A program made the position numbers and the translations under genes. This document shows, piece after piece, positions 28,858-42,305 of a DNA stretch of 64,000 nt. Source of the DNA: an uncultured Thalassotalea sp. (GTDB lineage Bacteria; Pseudomonadota; Gammaproteobacteria; Enterobacterales; Alteromonadaceae). The stretch's first letter is position 1. Each line of letters starts with the position of its first letter. A model generated the notes under the pieces. It was not told the origin of the DNA. It saw only the letters and a program-made list of their open reading frames with translations, and did no database searches. Location of the stretch: assembly GCA_947502355.1 (NCBI GenBank), contig CANMZP010000005.1:114460-178459 (forward strand). The letters run 5' to 3'.

Positions 28858-29655
28858 ATGCTTAACGCTCCAGCATCGATGGAAAAACTTATCTGGATCA
28901 TGGCCCAGTTGCGCGATCCAGATAAAGGCTGCCCATGGGATTTAAAGCAAGACTTTGCATCCATCGTTCCTTATACCTTAGAAGAAGCGTTTGAGGTGGC
29001 TGAAGCCATTGAAAATCAGGACTTTGCTGAGCTGGAAAAAGAGCTTGGCGATTTACTGTTTCAGGTGGTGTTTTATGCCCGATTAGGCGAAGAGAAAAAC
29101 TACTTTGCTTTTGAGCATGTCCTTCACGCCATATGTGAAAAACTCATTCGCAGACACCCACATGTTTTTGCCGATACGTCATTTGACAGTGAAGAACAAA
29201 TCAAAGCCAATTGGGAAAACGAAAAAGCCAAAGAGCGTCATCAAAAAAATCAGCAACAAAGCCTGCTTGATGACATCCCTAAAGCGTTACCTGCACTTGC
29301 CCAAGCGGCGAAAATCCAAAAGCGCTGCGCTCATGTTGGTTTTGACTGGGATAATGTCGGCGATGTGTTTGCCAAAGTGAAAGAGGAAGTTGCTGAAGTA
29401 GAGCACGAGCTAGAGCAAACAGAGGTAAACCAACAGGCGTTAAACGAAGAAATAGGCGACTTGTTGTTTGCCATTGTGAATTTAAGCCGTCACGTAAAAC
29501 AAGATCCCGAGCAGTTATTACGCCAAGCCAATCGGAAATTTAGCAAACGCTTTAACTACATTGAACAGCATCACTTTCGCAATAATCTAGATATCCAAAA
29601 ATCAAGTGTCGACTTTTTAGAGCAACTTTGGCAACAAGCGAAAAAGCAAACGTAA
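28858..29655 (+). CDS. mazG: Nucleoside triphosphate pyrophosphohydrolase MazG
   Basis: Hydrolyses NTPs to NMP and pyrophosphate. Two MazG repeats are visible, each with the acidic EExxE...ExxD arrangement: TLEEAFEVAEAIE with ELEKELGDLLFQ in the first, KEEVAEVEHELE with EEIGDLLFAIVN in the second. 265 aa. It lies 4 bp after relA, and in E. coli it modulates the (p)ppGpp response. Confidence 0.94.
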   Translation: MLNAPASMEKLIWIMAQLRDPDKGCPWDLKQDFASIVPYTLEEAFEVAEAIENQDFAELEKELGDLLFQVVFYARLGEEKNYFAFEHVLHAICEKLIRRHPHVFADTSFDSEEQIKANWENEKAKERHQKNQQQSLLDDIPKALPALAQAAKIQKRCAHVGFDWDNVGDVFAKVKEEVAEVEHELEQTEVNQQALNEEIGDLLFAIVNLSRHVKQDPEQLLRQANRKFSKRFNYIEQHHFRNNLDIQKSSVDFLEQLWQQAKKQT

Positions 29656-29671
29656 CGTCATCAAAAGGTCA

Positions 29672-29747
29672 TTAAGTTGTCACTTAACTGACACAGTCTC
29701 CCCTTATTCTTCTTAGCAGGAATAACGACCAGTGACATTCGACTGGT
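29672..29747 (+). other. Two small hairpins in the leader of the following gene
   Basis: TTAAGT-TGTC-ACTTAA (29672-29687) and ACCAGT-8 bases-ACTGGT (29728-29747). The second ends just before the AAAGGAGAGAG ribosome site. Neither has a T-run, so a leader-mRNA role is possible but unproven. Confidence 0.35.
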
Positions 29748-29760
29748 AAAGGAGAGAGAT

Positions 29761-30894
29761 ATGTTAAAAAGAAATTCAAGAGTAGAATTACTGCGCAAAC
29801 GCAGCGCTGCACATAAAGTCTCGGTAAGCGAGTTTGCCAGAGAAAATCAGATCATTCGAATCAGCCTTAATATTTCCAATCAACTGTTAAGTCAGACAAC
29901 TATAAATACGTTGGCTTTTTTAGAGTATTTAAACAAAACGTTTTTTGCTGCTTGTCAGAAAAATGCTTTGGATAATGCCTGTTTTATTTATAAAGACAAA
30001 TTACCTCGAGTAATGTTTGCCGATGAAGGGCAAGTATTCGAAACTCAGCAGCAGCTTATCTTTATGTATCACCCAAAACGTGTGTTTGGCCATAAATCGA
30101 TGATTGATGAACACAACATAAGTCAAAATGTGCAATTACTGTTTTTAGCGCAAGGACAGCAGTTAAGGTATAACGCAGCGCGTTTTCATCAAAAGGTGCA
30201 ACGATTGTTAGAAGACTTTGCTCTGCAAGTTGGGATCGCCACAAGCGACTTTGAGTTTCATGATGAACAGCATTTAACCTTTGATATTTTTTCTCGTAAT
30301 AAAGGCGAAAGACAAAATATCATTCATGGATTCAGGCCGCTAACAGAGCGTTATTTGCAACAATCGTTTATTGTGCCAAGAAACGCGATTAAAACCACCT
30401 TTGCGGTGGCGACCATTCCCATCAAACGAGCGTTAATCGGCCTTTGTGATATTGACCAACACGCGCAAGACCCATTCAACCCACTTTATACCTACCTAAA
30501 TGATTTATTTAATGGTATTGCCAAGCAATATAACTTAAATCAGCATGTGTTGATTGCCGATGCGAAAATACCAGTGTTATCGCAAGATAATGAGAACTAT
30601 GTTTTATCGAAAGGTGAGTTGGTGTTTTTAGGGGTAAATAATCAGACCCCAAGTGGCGGTTATGCTTGCCAGTGGGATCCAAGCCGATTTAATGATGAAA
30701 TGACCATAGTATTTGTGGCAAATGAAGCCAATTACAGCAAACGTGGCTATGGTCGGTTCGTGAACCATATTTGTGAGGCTTTAAGAACGTTTGCTAGCCA
30801 ATTGAGTATTGATAAGAAAAATGAATCAATCATGTTACGCTTTCACCAACACATGACTTATCGCCTAGGCAATCGGGCCGATGCTCAAGTATAA
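29761..30894 (+). CDS. Conserved-looking protein of unknown function (possibly DUF3083)
   Basis: A soluble 377-aa protein with no signal peptide or membrane helix. From memory it resembles an Alteromonadales-restricted family annotated DUF3083, but I cannot confirm this. The N-terminal 20 residues are strongly basic. It has a strong ribosome site (AAAGGAGAGAG). Its end overlaps yjbQ tail to tail by 10 bp, so no terminator lies between them. Confidence 0.7.
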   Translation: MLKRNSRVELLRKRSAAHKVSVSEFARENQIIRISLNISNQLLSQTTINTLAFLEYLNKTFFAACQKNALDNACFIYKDKLPRVMFADEGQVFETQQQLIFMYHPKRVFGHKSMIDEHNISQNVQLLFLAQGQQLRYNAARFHQKVQRLLEDFALQVGIATSDFEFHDEQHLTFDIFSRNKGERQNIIHGFRPLTERYLQQSFIVPRNAIKTTFAVATIPIKRALIGLCDIDQHAQDPFNPLYTYLNDLFNGIAKQYNLNQHVLIADAKIPVLSQDNENYVLSKGELVFLGVNNQTPSGGYACQWDPSRFNDEMTIVFVANEANYSKRGYGRFVNHICEALRTFASQLSIDKKNESIMLRFHQHMTYRLGNRADAQV

Positions 30895-31301
30895 AGCGTC
30901 GCAATGATGGTTCTAGGGCCTGCGCAATCTCGATGCTCACCTAAATAGATGCCTTGCCAAGTACCCAGCGCTAATTTGCCATTGGTTACAGGAATGGTGA
31001 GCTGACAACCTAGTGTTGAGCTTTTTATATGCGCGGGCATGTCATCAGCCCCCTCATAGTCATGTTGATAATAAGGCTGGTTTTCGGGAACAAAGCGATT
31101 AAAGTGCGCTTCCATATCATAACGAACGGTAACATCGGCGTTTTCATTAATGGTGATAGATGCCGAAGTATGTTGAATAAACAAATGCAATAACCCTGCA
31201 TCAATGGTGTTTAATTTAGGCAGCTGTTTATTAATAATTGAGGTGATTAAGTGAAAACCTCTTGTATGTGCTGGCAAGACCATTTTTTGTTGATAAATCA
31301 T
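30885..31301 (-). CDS. yjbQ: YjbQ family protein (UPF0047)
   Basis: A small (138-aa) beta-rich cytoplasmic enzyme. The family is associated with weak thiamin-phosphate synthase activity. Conserved parts are [13 protein letters not shown] (about residues 48-60), the central DMPAHIKSS and the C-terminal [13 protein letters not shown], with the conserved His and Glu. Convergent with the preceding unknown gene, with a 10-bp overlap. Confidence 0.9.
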   Translation of the reverse strand: MIYQQKMVLPAHTRGFHLITSIINKQLPKLNTIDAGLLHLFIQHTSASITINENADVTVRYDMEAHFNRFVPENQPYYQHDYEGADDMPAHIKSSTLGCQLTIPVTNGKLALGTWQGIYLGEHRDCAGPRTIIATLYT

Positions 31302-31382
31302 TTATGTTTACCTTTTGTTAACTTATCACTGATAAATTCTATCAAAACAGCATAAAGGTGCCATCTTTAAATGAAATGGATA

Positions 31383-31411
31383 TTGTTGTTATATGGTAGA
31401 TTTGCTAAAAT
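31383..31411 (+). promoter_or_regulatory. Probable sigma-70 promoter of pyrG
   Basis: TTGTTG, a 17-base spacer ending in TTTGC, then TAAAAT gives an extended -10 (TGCTAAAAT). A second TGCTAATAT lies 43 bp downstream inside a 17-bp palindrome (31435-31451, TTAGCAAA-A-TTTGCTAA). Either could drive pyrG. Confidence 0.5.
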
Positions 31412-31482
31412 TACGTCCCATCTCGCTAACGTGGTTAGCAAAATTTGCTAATATTTTATTGGCGCATACATTTTTCTGATAA

Positions 31483-33141
<1,659 letters not shown>

Positions 33142-33161
33142 TTTGCTAAAATATATTTAAC

Positions 33162-33190
33162 AAAGTCGCCCCTTTCATTGGGGCGATTTT
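33162..33190 (+). terminator. Rho-independent terminator after pyrG
   Basis: AAAGTCGCCCC, a 7-base loop, then GGGGCGATTTT. The stem has one bulged G and is followed by T-rich sequence. Confidence 0.8.
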
Positions 33191-34891
<1,701 letters not shown>

Positions 34892-34927
34892 TAACTTTTT
34901 AAGTTAAGTCCTTAATTTACAAAATAG

Positions 34928-34957
34928 AAAAGCCACTCAACAGAGTGGCTTTTTTTT
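34928..34957 (+). terminator. Rho-independent terminator after eno
   Basis: AAAAGCCACTC, a 4-base loop, GAGTGGCTTTT, then further T residues. Perfect stem. Confidence 0.92.
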
Positions 34958-35000
34958 GCTAAGCTAAAAGTAATTAATATAATAATGAATAAGCTGGGTA

Positions 35001-35645
35001 ATGATCGAAGACTTGCTATCGCAAACATCCGCGCATTCGGTACAATTTTTAGAATTGTGCAATGCTTTGTATGAGCGCGAGTTACGCAACCTGGCCAATC
35101 AACCAAGTCAACGCCCAGAGCAACTGCAAAGCCGTTTGAAAAGTTTGCCCTATTATATTAAACGCACGGCCGGCAGTATGCTTAAAACCCAAACCCCCTT
35201 ATTACTCGACTTGCAAAATGCGAGTTGGTCAATGAAGCAGGCGCATACGCCGCCCATTAAAGAGCAATCGGCTGACCTTAGTGCCAGTTGGTATGAGCAA
35301 AATCCAGTAGCCCCTGGATTAATAGTCCCGGTGTTATATAAAAAAGATCAATTACAACGCATCATCATTGATTGTGTGGACCGAACCGATATCGACAATA
35401 AACGATTTCGCACCAATTTTTGTGGTTGGTTTGCCTATGAGCATCAAACCATTAATCAGTCGATCAAACATTCGCCTGAATTTACCTTGTTAAAACCCAA
35501 CAAAAAAGTGTTTTTATCGGCGTGTTGTGGGCATCAATGGCATGGCCAAACCCGAACCATTCCGTTTACCTTGTCACTAAGAGAGTTGTTACTGTCTTGT
35601 CAGATTAATTGGCCAAATTTTAAAAAGCCCATTCCTGCCAAATAA
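35001..35645 (+). CDS. Unknown 214-aa protein
   Basis: No family recognised. A soluble protein without a signal peptide or membrane helix. The first 60 residues are helical, followed by a mixed region with Cys residues at about 132, 145 and 178-179 (ACCGH) and several His and Trp. It lies between the eno terminator and ftsB, where E. coli has no equivalent. No strong ribosome site is seen; the AATAAGCTGGGTA leader is weak. Reading-frame quality suggests a real gene. Confidence 0.6.
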   Translation: MIEDLLSQTSAHSVQFLELCNALYERELRNLANQPSQRPEQLQSRLKSLPYYIKRTAGSMLKTQTPLLLDLQNASWSMKQAHTPPIKEQSADLSASWYEQNPVAPGLIVPVLYKKDQLQRIIIDCVDRTDIDNKRFRTNFCGWFAYEHQTINQSIKHSPEFTLLKPNKKVFLSACCGHQWHGQTRTIPFTLSLRELLLSCQINWPNFKKPIPAK

Positions 35646-35809
35646 AGCCTACAGTTGTGGAAATTATGAGCAATTTGGTAAAATATCCAAATTTTTATTT
35701 ACTCACAGGCGTTGCCACTTATAATGATCTATTAATTAGTCAACATTGTCTTTTTACGAGCCATAAAAACAGCGCCCCACTTGTGGCCTTAAATAAGAAA
35801 CGGTAAATT

Positions 35810-36088
35810 ATGCGTATTGTCACTATTATCTTAACGATATTTTTTGTATTGCTGCAATACCGTATTTGGTTTGGTAAAAATAGCGTATCGGACTATTTAA
35901 CGTTAAAAGACAACGTCATTCGCCAACAAGCGATAAATGAAAAATTAACGCAACGCAATAAGCTCATTTTTGCCGACATCGACGACCTTAAGCATGGCTT
36001 GCAGGCCATTGAAGAACGCGCCAGAAATGAGCTAGGTCTAGTCAAAGAAGGTGAGACCTTTTTCCGCGTCATTCCAAACGAGAATTAA
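35810..36088 (+). CDS. ftsB: Cell division protein FtsB
   Basis: A small bitopic divisome protein that forms a complex with FtsL and FtsQ and activates FtsWI. An N-terminal membrane helix (about 3-21) is followed by a coiled coil (about 30-70) and the conserved end [17 protein letters not shown]. 92 aa. Followed at 10 bp by ispD, as in E. coli. Confidence 0.93.
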   Translation: MRIVTIILTIFFVLLQYRIWFGKNSVSDYLTLKDNVIRQQAINEKLTQRNKLIFADIDDLKHGLQAIEERARNELGLVKEGETFFRVIPNEN

Positions 36089-36098
36089 ATTGAATACC

Positions 36099-36803
36099 AT
36101 GACCAATACGCAACAGTATACGGTTGTTGTACCTGCTGCCGGCGTCGGTAAGCGGATGCAAATAGATAAACCTAAGCAATACCTGCTGATAAATAACAAA
36201 ACCATTATTGAACACACCATTGAGCGCTTGTTATCGCATCCCCTAATTAAACAAGTGGTGGTGAGTTTATCTGCTGAAGATGATTACTTTGCCAATTTGC
36301 CTATCGCTGGCAATGCGCAGGTCGAAACCGTGATAGGTGGTAAAGAGCGCTATGACTCTGTGCTAGCCGGGTTACGCATGGTTAAAGAGCAGCAATGGGT
36401 TCTGGTTCATGATGCCGCAAGACCTTGTGTAACGCATACTGATATTGAACAGCTGATACAGCATTGTGTGCAAAGTCAACAAGGGGCTATTTTAGCAACA
36501 CCGGTACGCGATACAATGAAACGTACCGATCCGCAGGGGCATATTCATCATACCGAAAATCGGGATAATTTGTGGCATGCACAAACCCCGCAAATGTTTG
36601 CTGCCAAAGCGCTAATATCGGCTTTAGAACAAGGCATAAATACGGGCCAAAACATTACCGATGAAGCATCGGCAATGGAACTTATTGGTAAGCCGTGTGA
36701 TGTGGTAAGCGGGCGTGAAGACAACATAAAAATAACCCGACCTTCGGATGTCACCCTAGCGTCGTTTATTTTAACTCAACAAAAGGAAGAAGCATGCGCA
36801 TAG
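36099..36803 (+). CDS. ispD: 2-C-methyl-D-erythritol 4-phosphate cytidylyltransferase
   Basis: Third enzyme of the MEP isoprenoid pathway. The CTP-binding loop is PAAGVGKRM (near residues 11-19), and further motifs are [13 protein letters not shown] and HDAARPC. I chose ATG 36099 (234 aa) because the family N-terminus begins there. The frame also runs back into ftsB, and a TTG at 36090 is possible. Overlaps ispF by 10 bp. Confidence 0.95.
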   Translation: MTNTQQYTVVVPAAGVGKRMQIDKPKQYLLINNKTIIEHTIERLLSHPLIKQVVVSLSAEDDYFANLPIAGNAQVETVIGGKERYDSVLAGLRMVKEQQWVLVHDAARPCVTHTDIEQLIQHCVQSQQGAILATPVRDTMKRTDPQGHIHHTENRDNLWHAQTPQMFAAKALISALEQGINTGQNITDEASAMELIGKPCDVVSGREDNIKITRPSDVTLASFILTQQKEEACA

Positions 36804-37273
36804 GTCATGGTTTTGATGTTCATAAATTTGGCGGCGAAGGGCCCGTAACCCTTGCCGGTGTACCGATTGAATACAAGCAGGGATTTATTGCCCATTCCGA
36901 TGGCGATGTGGCCATTCATGCATTATGCGATGCCATATTAGGGGCCTTGTGTCTAGGCGATATTGGCAATCACTTTCCCGATACCGATGAAGATTATGAA
37001 AACATTGATAGCCGCATCCTGCTGCGTCATGTGGTTGGCTTAATGCAACAAAAGCAGTATAAAATTGGCAATGTGGATATTACCATTGTTGCTCAGGCAC
37101 CAAAGATTGCGCCGCATTTACTAAAGATGCGAACCTGTTTAAGTGAAGATTTGCAAACCGCCATTGACAACGTAAATGTAAAAGCGACCACCACTGAAAA
37201 ACTGGGATTTGAAGGTCGTAAAGAAGGCGTGTCAGTACATTCTGTTGTTTTACTGATGCAAGCAGAGGCATAG
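36794..37273 (+). CDS. ispF: 2-C-methyl-D-erythritol 2,4-cyclodiphosphate synthase
   Basis: Follows IspD and IspE in the MEP pathway; a trimeric zinc enzyme. The metal site begins GHGFDVHKF (residues 4-12), and [15 protein letters not shown] and [11 protein letters not shown] are conserved. 159 aa. The start lies inside the end of ispD, with an AAGGAAGAAG ribosome site, giving translational coupling. Confidence 0.96.
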   Translation: MRIGHGFDVHKFGGEGPVTLAGVPIEYKQGFIAHSDGDVAIHALCDAILGALCLGDIGNHFPDTDEDYENIDSRILLRHVVGLMQQKQYKIGNVDITIVAQAPKIAPHLLKMRTCLSEDLQTAIDNVNVKATTTEKLGFEGRKEGVSVHSVVLLMQAEA

Positions 37274-37278
37274 CCGTT

Positions 37279-38379
37279 ATGGTATCTAAACAGCCAGAAT
37301 CAAGACAGTCAGATCCATTATTGATAGAGCCCATAGAGCTTGGCGAATTACCCTACCTGTACGGTATGCCTAAAAGTGAAGCCGACTTACGTAGTCAGGT
37401 GGAAGATTTTAAAGTATTTGAATTGTTGCCATTTACCGCCTGTGGTGAAGGGGAACATTTAATCATTCATATTCGCAAAACGGGTGCTAATACGGTTTTT
37501 GTTGCCAGGCAGTTGGCCAAGTATTTCCAAGTGAAAGAGGCGCTAGTCTCTTACGCCGGTTTAAAAGATAGAAATGCGGTAACCGAGCAATATTTTGGTG
37601 TGCATGTACCGGGCAAAAAACAATATGACCTAAGCGATTTAGTCATTGAAGGGGTCGAAGTCTTAAGTTATGCAAGGCATAATAAAAAACTAAAAAATGG
37701 GGCACTTACTGGGAATCGATTTGAAATTACCCTACGTAACGTGACCGATGTTGCTGATATGGAGCAACGCTGGCAGGACATAGTCGAAAACGGTGTGCCC
37801 AATTATTTTGGTGAGCAACGCTTTGGTATTGAAGGGCAAAACCTAACCGCAGCACAGCAATTATTTGCCGGAAAAAAAATAAAAGATAAGAAAAAACGTG
37901 GCTTTTATTTGTCCGCAGCCCGTTCATTTTTGTTCAATCAAGTTGTGGCACAGCGCATTCGTCAAAATGTATTTTCAGTGCCATTAGCAGGTGATGTGTT
38001 TATGCTGGCCGGTTCTCGTTCGGTATTTGCCACTGAACAAATTGATGAGGACATCATTCGTCGCTTAAAAGAGCAAGACATTGATATGACCGCACCGCTT
38101 TGGGGTGCTGGCGAATTAATGACAACGCAGCAGGCAAGTTTGATGGAAAATCACGTTACGCAACCTTATGACAGTTTTACCAAAGGTTTGGGCAAGTTTG
38201 GCCTAAAACAGGAAAGACGTAATATCACCCTAAGGTTAATGGCAGGTAAGTTTGAAGCCAGTGATGATTTGGTTACGGTGAGTTTCTTTTTACCTGCTGG
38301 AAGTTTTGCGACAACCATTTTAAGAGAATTAGTGTGTTACCAAGACAAAACCGTACGCGACGAACCTAAATCACAATAA
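37279..38379 (+). CDS. truD: tRNA pseudouridine(13) synthase TruD
   Basis: Isomerises U13 in tRNA-Glu. The catalytic-Asp motif YAGLKDRNAVTEQYF is present near residues 94-108, along with GVPNYFGEQRFG. 366 aa. It lies 5 bp after ispF in the conserved ispDF-truD-surE-pcm order. Confidence 0.94.
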   Translation: MVSKQPESRQSDPLLIEPIELGELPYLYGMPKSEADLRSQVEDFKVFELLPFTACGEGEHLIIHIRKTGANTVFVARQLAKYFQVKEALVSYAGLKDRNAVTEQYFGVHVPGKKQYDLSDLVIEGVEVLSYARHNKKLKNGALTGNRFEITLRNVTDVADMEQRWQDIVENGVPNYFGEQRFGIEGQNLTAAQQLFAGKKIKDKKKRGFYLSAARSFLFNQVVAQRIRQNVFSVPLAGDVFMLAGSRSVFATEQIDEDIIRRLKEQDIDMTAPLWGAGELMTTQQASLMENHVTQPYDSFTKGLGKFGLKQERRNITLRLMAGKFEASDDLVTVSFFLPAGSFATTILRELVCYQDKTVRDEPKSQ

Positions 38380-38391
38380 CGCGGTCAATAG

Positions 38392-39138
38392 ATGAAAATA
38401 TTAATCAGTAATGATGACGGTGTCAGTGCATCTGGCATCAAGATTTTAAACCAACATTTAGCACAAATTGCCCAAACTACGGTGATCGGTCCTGACCGGA
38501 ATTGCAGCGGTGCCAGCAACTCTTTAACCTTAATGAACCCGTTACGCGCAGAAACGTTGGAAAATGGTTTTGTTTCGGTAAATGGCACACCCACCGATTG
38601 TGTGCATTTAGGCATAAGTCAGCTATTTGATGGTCAACCCGATTTAATTGTTGCGGGTATCAATCATGGTGCTAATTTGGGCGATGATGTGCTGTATTCA
38701 GGTACGGTTGCCGCAGCGACTGAAGGCCGACACATGGGCTTGCCGGCTATTGCTGTATCATTAGTAGGTGATACGCATTTTGATACCGCAGCCATTGTGG
38801 TAAGCAAATTCATTAAGCGCCTACAACAGCATCCGTTACCTAACGATCAAATCATTAATATTAATGTGCCTGATTTGCCCATTGAGCAATTAAAAGGGGT
38901 CAAGGTAACACGTTTAGGAAATCGTCATAAAGCGGAAACCATGCAAAAAACCACCGATCCTTGGGATCGGGATATTTACTGGTATGGAAAATTAGGCAGC
39001 GAGCTTGATTGCGGTGAAGGTACCGACTTTCATGCCATTGCCAATGGCTTTGCTTCCATTACCCCATTAACGGTTGATATGACCGCCTATAACAGCATGA
39101 AGAACATTAACGAGTGGATAAGTGATTTAACATTATGA
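38392..39138 (+). CDS. surE: 5'/3'-nucleotidase SurE
   Basis: A metal-dependent nucleotidase and exopolyphosphatase linked to stationary-phase survival. The metal site [11 protein letters not shown] (residues 4-14) and [18 protein letters not shown] are intact. 248 aa. The stop codon overlaps the pcm start (ATGA). Confidence 0.95.
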   Translation: MKILISNDDGVSASGIKILNQHLAQIAQTTVIGPDRNCSGASNSLTLMNPLRAETLENGFVSVNGTPTDCVHLGISQLFDGQPDLIVAGINHGANLGDDVLYSGTVAAATEGRHMGLPAIAVSLVGDTHFDTAAIVVSKFIKRLQQHPLPNDQIININVPDLPIEQLKGVKVTRLGNRHKAETMQKTTDPWDRDIYWYGKLGSELDCGEGTDFHAIANGFASITPLTVDMTAYNSMKNINEWISDLTL

Positions 39139-39794
39139 TCATGAACAAACGCATCAGTGGTAAATCACGACGCAGCGGGGAACTCTTAGCGCAGCAACTT
39201 TATGCCGCAGGTATTCGCGATAACAGCGTTTTACAAGCGATAGCTAATACCCCAAGGCATCTGTTTGTGCCGGAGATTTTAGCTCATAAAGCGTATGACA
39301 ATACCGCGTTGCCTATTGGCCAAGGCCAAACCATTTCGCAACCTTATATTGTGGCGAAAATGACCGAGTTATTGCTCGATGCACAGCAGGACAATGGCAC
39401 GGTGTTAGAGATTGGCACGGGTTCTGGATACCAGACCGCAATTTTAGCCATGTTATTTACTAAAGTCTGCACGGTAGAGCGCATTAAAACGCTGCAATGG
39501 CAGGCAAAACGTCGCTTGCAAAATCTGGATTTACATAACGTATCCATGAAGCATGGTGATGGCTGGAAAGGCTGGAAGAATAAAGGCCCGTTTAAGGCCA
39601 TCATTGTGACAGCCGCAGCAAGTGAAGTACCACAAGAGTTATTAAATCAACTCATTGATGGTGGTAAATTGATCATCCCGGTAGGGGAACGATCACAAGA
39701 ACTAAAACTTATCACCCGTCGTGGTGATAGCTTTTCTCAACAAACAATCGAAGCCGTGCGCTTTGTCCCATTAGTACCTGGCAGTTTACTATGA
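39135..39794 (+). CDS. pcm: Protein-L-isoaspartate O-methyltransferase
   Basis: Repairs isoaspartyl residues in aged proteins. It has [14 protein letters not shown], the SAM-binding loop [15 protein letters not shown], and the family C-terminus FVPLVPGSL. 219 aa, slightly longer than E. coli Pcm. Coupled to surE by ATGA and to yqaA downstream by a 4-bp overlap. A second ATG at 39141 is also possible. Confidence 0.94.
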   Translation: MIMNKRISGKSRRSGELLAQQLYAAGIRDNSVLQAIANTPRHLFVPEILAHKAYDNTALPIGQGQTISQPYIVAKMTELLLDAQQDNGTVLEIGTGSGYQTAILAMLFTKVCTVERIKTLQWQAKRRLQNLDLHNVSMKHGDGWKGWKNKGPFKAIIVTAAASEVPQELLNQLIDGGKLIIPVGERSQELKLITRRGDSFSQQTIEAVRFVPLVPGSLL

Positions 39795-40369
39795 AAATTT
39801 TTTCCGCATTATATACATGGACCATGCGCTGGGCCGAGCACAAACTCGCGCCGCATGCATTGGCATTTTTAACCTTTTGTGAATCGGTATTTTTCCCAAT
39901 TCCCCCCGACGTATTATTAGCGCCTATGGTATTAGCGAAACCAGATAGAGCTTGGCGCTTGGCGACACTAACAACCATCGCTTCGGTGATTGGCGGTGTT
40001 GTTGGCTACTTACTTGGCTACATGTTATTTGAACCGGTTATTGAACCGCTGCTACAGCAGTATGGTTATATGCCCAAATTTGAAAAAGCCATGAGTTGGT
40101 TTAATGAATACGGCGTATGGGTGGTCTTTTTAGCGGGCTTTTCGCCTATCCCTTATAAAGTATTTACGTTGAGTGCCGGCTTTCTCCAAATGCTGTTTTT
40201 GCCATTTCTAATTGCTTCAGCAGTAGGACGCGGCATGCGGTTTTTTCTCGTTGCTGGATTAATTAAAGCCGGTGGCGCTAAAATGGAAGAGAAAATTCGT
40301 AACAGTGTCGATACCATAGGTTGGATGGTTGTTGTACTAGCGGTTATCTTGTATTTTATTTTCAGATAA
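39791..40369 (+). CDS. yqaA: YqaA family inner-membrane protein (DedA/VTT-like)
   Basis: A 192-aa polytopic membrane protein with the DedA/VTT layout: a re-entrant region with [16 protein letters not shown], then GYLLGYMLF, then [16 protein letters not shown], and a final C-terminal helix. DedA relatives are linked to lipid-carrier handling and proton-motive-force maintenance. Genes for this family often lie between pcm and nlpD in Alteromonadales. The gene symbol follows the E. coli relative. Confidence 0.82.
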   Translation: MKIFSALYTWTMRWAEHKLAPHALAFLTFCESVFFPIPPDVLLAPMVLAKPDRAWRLATLTTIASVIGGVVGYLLGYMLFEPVIEPLLQQYGYMPKFEKAMSWFNEYGVWVVFLAGFSPIPYKVFTLSAGFLQMLFLPFLIASAVGRGMRFFLVAGLIKAGGAKMEEKIRNSVDTIGWMVVVLAVILYFIFR

Positions 40370-40391
40370 ATGCGGTTTATAAAGGAATAGG

Positions 40392-41216
40392 ATGAAACTC
40401 GATAGGTTTTTTACAGGCTGTTTACTGATCATTGTTATCACTGGGTGTTCACAGCGAACCCGGCCTGCGCCAGTTGTTGTCTTAGAAAACAAACCAACGG
40501 TATATCAACCTCAGGGTGACTCCATTTCCAGTCAGAGCTATAAAGTGAAGAAAGGGGAGACACTTTATTCCATTGCTTTTCGCGCTGGAAAAAACGTAAA
40601 CACCTTAGCAAAACTGAATAATTTATCACCACCGTATAAGATTTTTCCTGATCAAATCATTTCATTAAAGGCGAAGCCCAGTAATCATGCGGCTTCCAAT
40701 ACAAAGAGCAAGACAAAACCGAAAACAAATGTTAAAAAACCGTTAAAATCTGATGGTAAAACTGTTGCAAATAAAAGGGCACAGGAGTATGGTGAAGATA
40801 AGGGAGGGAAATTTAGTCAAGTAAAAGTACCTTCCTTAAAACAGAGTGTGAAAGCTTGGAAATGGCCTACAAAAGGCAAAATGATTTCCAGATTTTCCAA
40901 TTCAGCACAAGGTAATAAAGGGATTGATATTGCTGGTTCGCATGGTCAATCAATAAAAGCGGCGGCTGATGGACTCATTGTTTATGCAGGAAATGCACTG
41001 CGTGGTTATGGCAATCTAATTATAATAAAGCACAATGATGATTATCTAAGTGCATATGCCCATAACGACACTTTACTTGTTAAAGAGCAAGCCAAAGTAA
41101 AAGCAGGGCAGGTGATTGCAAAAATGGGCAGCACAGGTTCAGACAGAACCATGTTGCACTTTGAAATTCGATTTAGGGGTAAATCGGTAAATCCACAGCG
41201 GTATTTGCCGAAATAA
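40392..41216 (+). CDS. nlpD: Murein hydrolase activator NlpD
   Basis: An outer-membrane lipoprotein that activates amidase AmiC at the septum. Lipobox ITGC has Cys19, a LysM domain covers about residues 50-95, and a C-terminal LytM/M23 domain starts about residue 160. The catalytic metal site is degenerate (KGIDIAG in place of the first His), as expected for an activator rather than an enzyme. A Lys-rich linker joins the domains. rpoS follows, and its promoter often lies within nlpD. Confidence 0.93.
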   Translation: MKLDRFFTGCLLIIVITGCSQRTRPAPVVVLENKPTVYQPQGDSISSQSYKVKKGETLYSIAFRAGKNVNTLAKLNNLSPPYKIFPDQIISLKAKPSNHAASNTKSKTKPKTNVKKPLKSDGKTVANKRAQEYGEDKGGKFSQVKVPSLKQSVKAWKWPTKGKMISRFSNSAQGNKGIDIAGSHGQSIKAAADGLIVYAGNALRGYGNLIIIKHNDDYLSAYAHNDTLLVKEQAKVKAGQVIAKMGSTGSDRTMLHFEIRFRGKSVNPQRYLPK

Positions 41217-41288
41217 AAACGCTACATAAAGAGGCTAAGAGTGAATAATTAATTTGGAAACAGTTCCGGTGAATATTGGGAGATATCA

Positions 41289-42215
41289 ATGGAAAAAGTT
41301 GTTGAAGCAAGTGCTGCTAAAAAAGCACAGAAAATGGTAACGCAAGAATCTGGTAACGTCATTGCAGAAGAATCTACGTCTAACTTAGATGCCACACAAA
41401 TGTATCTAAGTGAGATAGGCTTTTCACCGCTATTAACGGCAGAAGAAGAGGTTTACTTTTCTCGTAAAGCGCTTAGAGGCTGTGAATCATCACGAAGTCG
41501 AATGATTGAAAGTAATCTACGGCTCGTTGTAAAAATCGCACGTCGCTACAATAACCGTGGTCTTCCATTGTTAGACCTTATTGAAGAAGGTAATCTTGGT
41601 TTAATCCGTGCTGTTGAAAAATTTGACCCCGAAAGAGGCTTTCGCTTTTCAACCTACGCGACTTGGTGGATAAGACAAACCATCGAGCGTGCCATCATGA
41701 ATCAAACTCGCACAATTCGACTCCCAATACATGTGGTAAAAGAATTAAATGTATATTTACGTGCGGCCAGAGAACTGATCCAAAAACTTGATCATGAACC
41801 AACCGCAGAAGAAATCGCTGAAAAGCTTGATGTTCCGGTTGCCGATGTAAGCAAAATGCTTAAGTTAAATGAACGCATCACATCCGTAGATACACCGTTT
41901 GCTGGTGACTCTGAAAAAGCCCTACTGGATGTTATTGCCGATGAGAAAAATCACGGCCCAGAATCCGATTTGCAAGACAGCGACATCAAGCAAAATATTG
42001 TGTACTGGTTAAACGAGTTAAACTCAAAACAACGAGAAGTGCTTGCCCGCCGTTTTGGGCTGTTAGGTTACGAGCCTGCCACATTAGAAGATGTTGGCTC
42101 AGAAATCGGCTTAACCCGAGAACGCGTAAGACAAATTCAGGTAGAAGCATTAAAACGCTTACGTGATATTTTGTCATCACAAGACTTGTCTATTGAGGCA
42201 CTGTTTCAGGTGTAA
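41289..42215 (+). CDS. rpoS: RNA polymerase sigma factor RpoS
   Basis: Stationary-phase and general stress sigma factor, 308 aa. Region 1.2 begins [20 protein letters not shown], region 2 contains [23 protein letters not shown] and [17 protein letters not shown], and region 4 ends with [17 protein letters not shown]. The N-terminal tail is Ala/Ser/Glu-rich. A 72-bp leader separates it from nlpD. Ends at a bidirectional terminator shared with mutS. Confidence 0.95.
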   Translation: MEKVVEASAAKKAQKMVTQESGNVIAEESTSNLDATQMYLSEIGFSPLLTAEEEVYFSRKALRGCESSRSRMIESNLRLVVKIARRYNNRGLPLLDLIEEGNLGLIRAVEKFDPERGFRFSTYATWWIRQTIERAIMNQTRTIRLPIHVVKELNVYLRAARELIQKLDHEPTAEEIAEKLDVPVADVSKMLKLNERITSVDTPFAGDSEKALLDVIADEKNHGPESDLQDSDIKQNIVYWLNELNSKQREVLARRFGLLGYEPATLEDVGSEIGLTRERVRQIQVEALKRLRDILSSQDLSIEALFQV

Positions 42216-42246
42216 TATCTAAATTAACGTTTAGCGCTGAAAATAA

Positions 42247-42278
42247 AAAAAGAGTTAGGTCTGCGCCTAACTCTTTTT
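42247..42278. terminator. Bidirectional terminator between rpoS and mutS
   Basis: AAAAAGAGTTAGG, a 6-base loop, CCTAACTCTTTTT. The perfect 13-bp stem with A and T tails serves both converging genes. Confidence 0.92.
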
Positions 42279-42305
42279 CTTTCTGTTTCCTGTCCTAAAA
42301 TAGCT

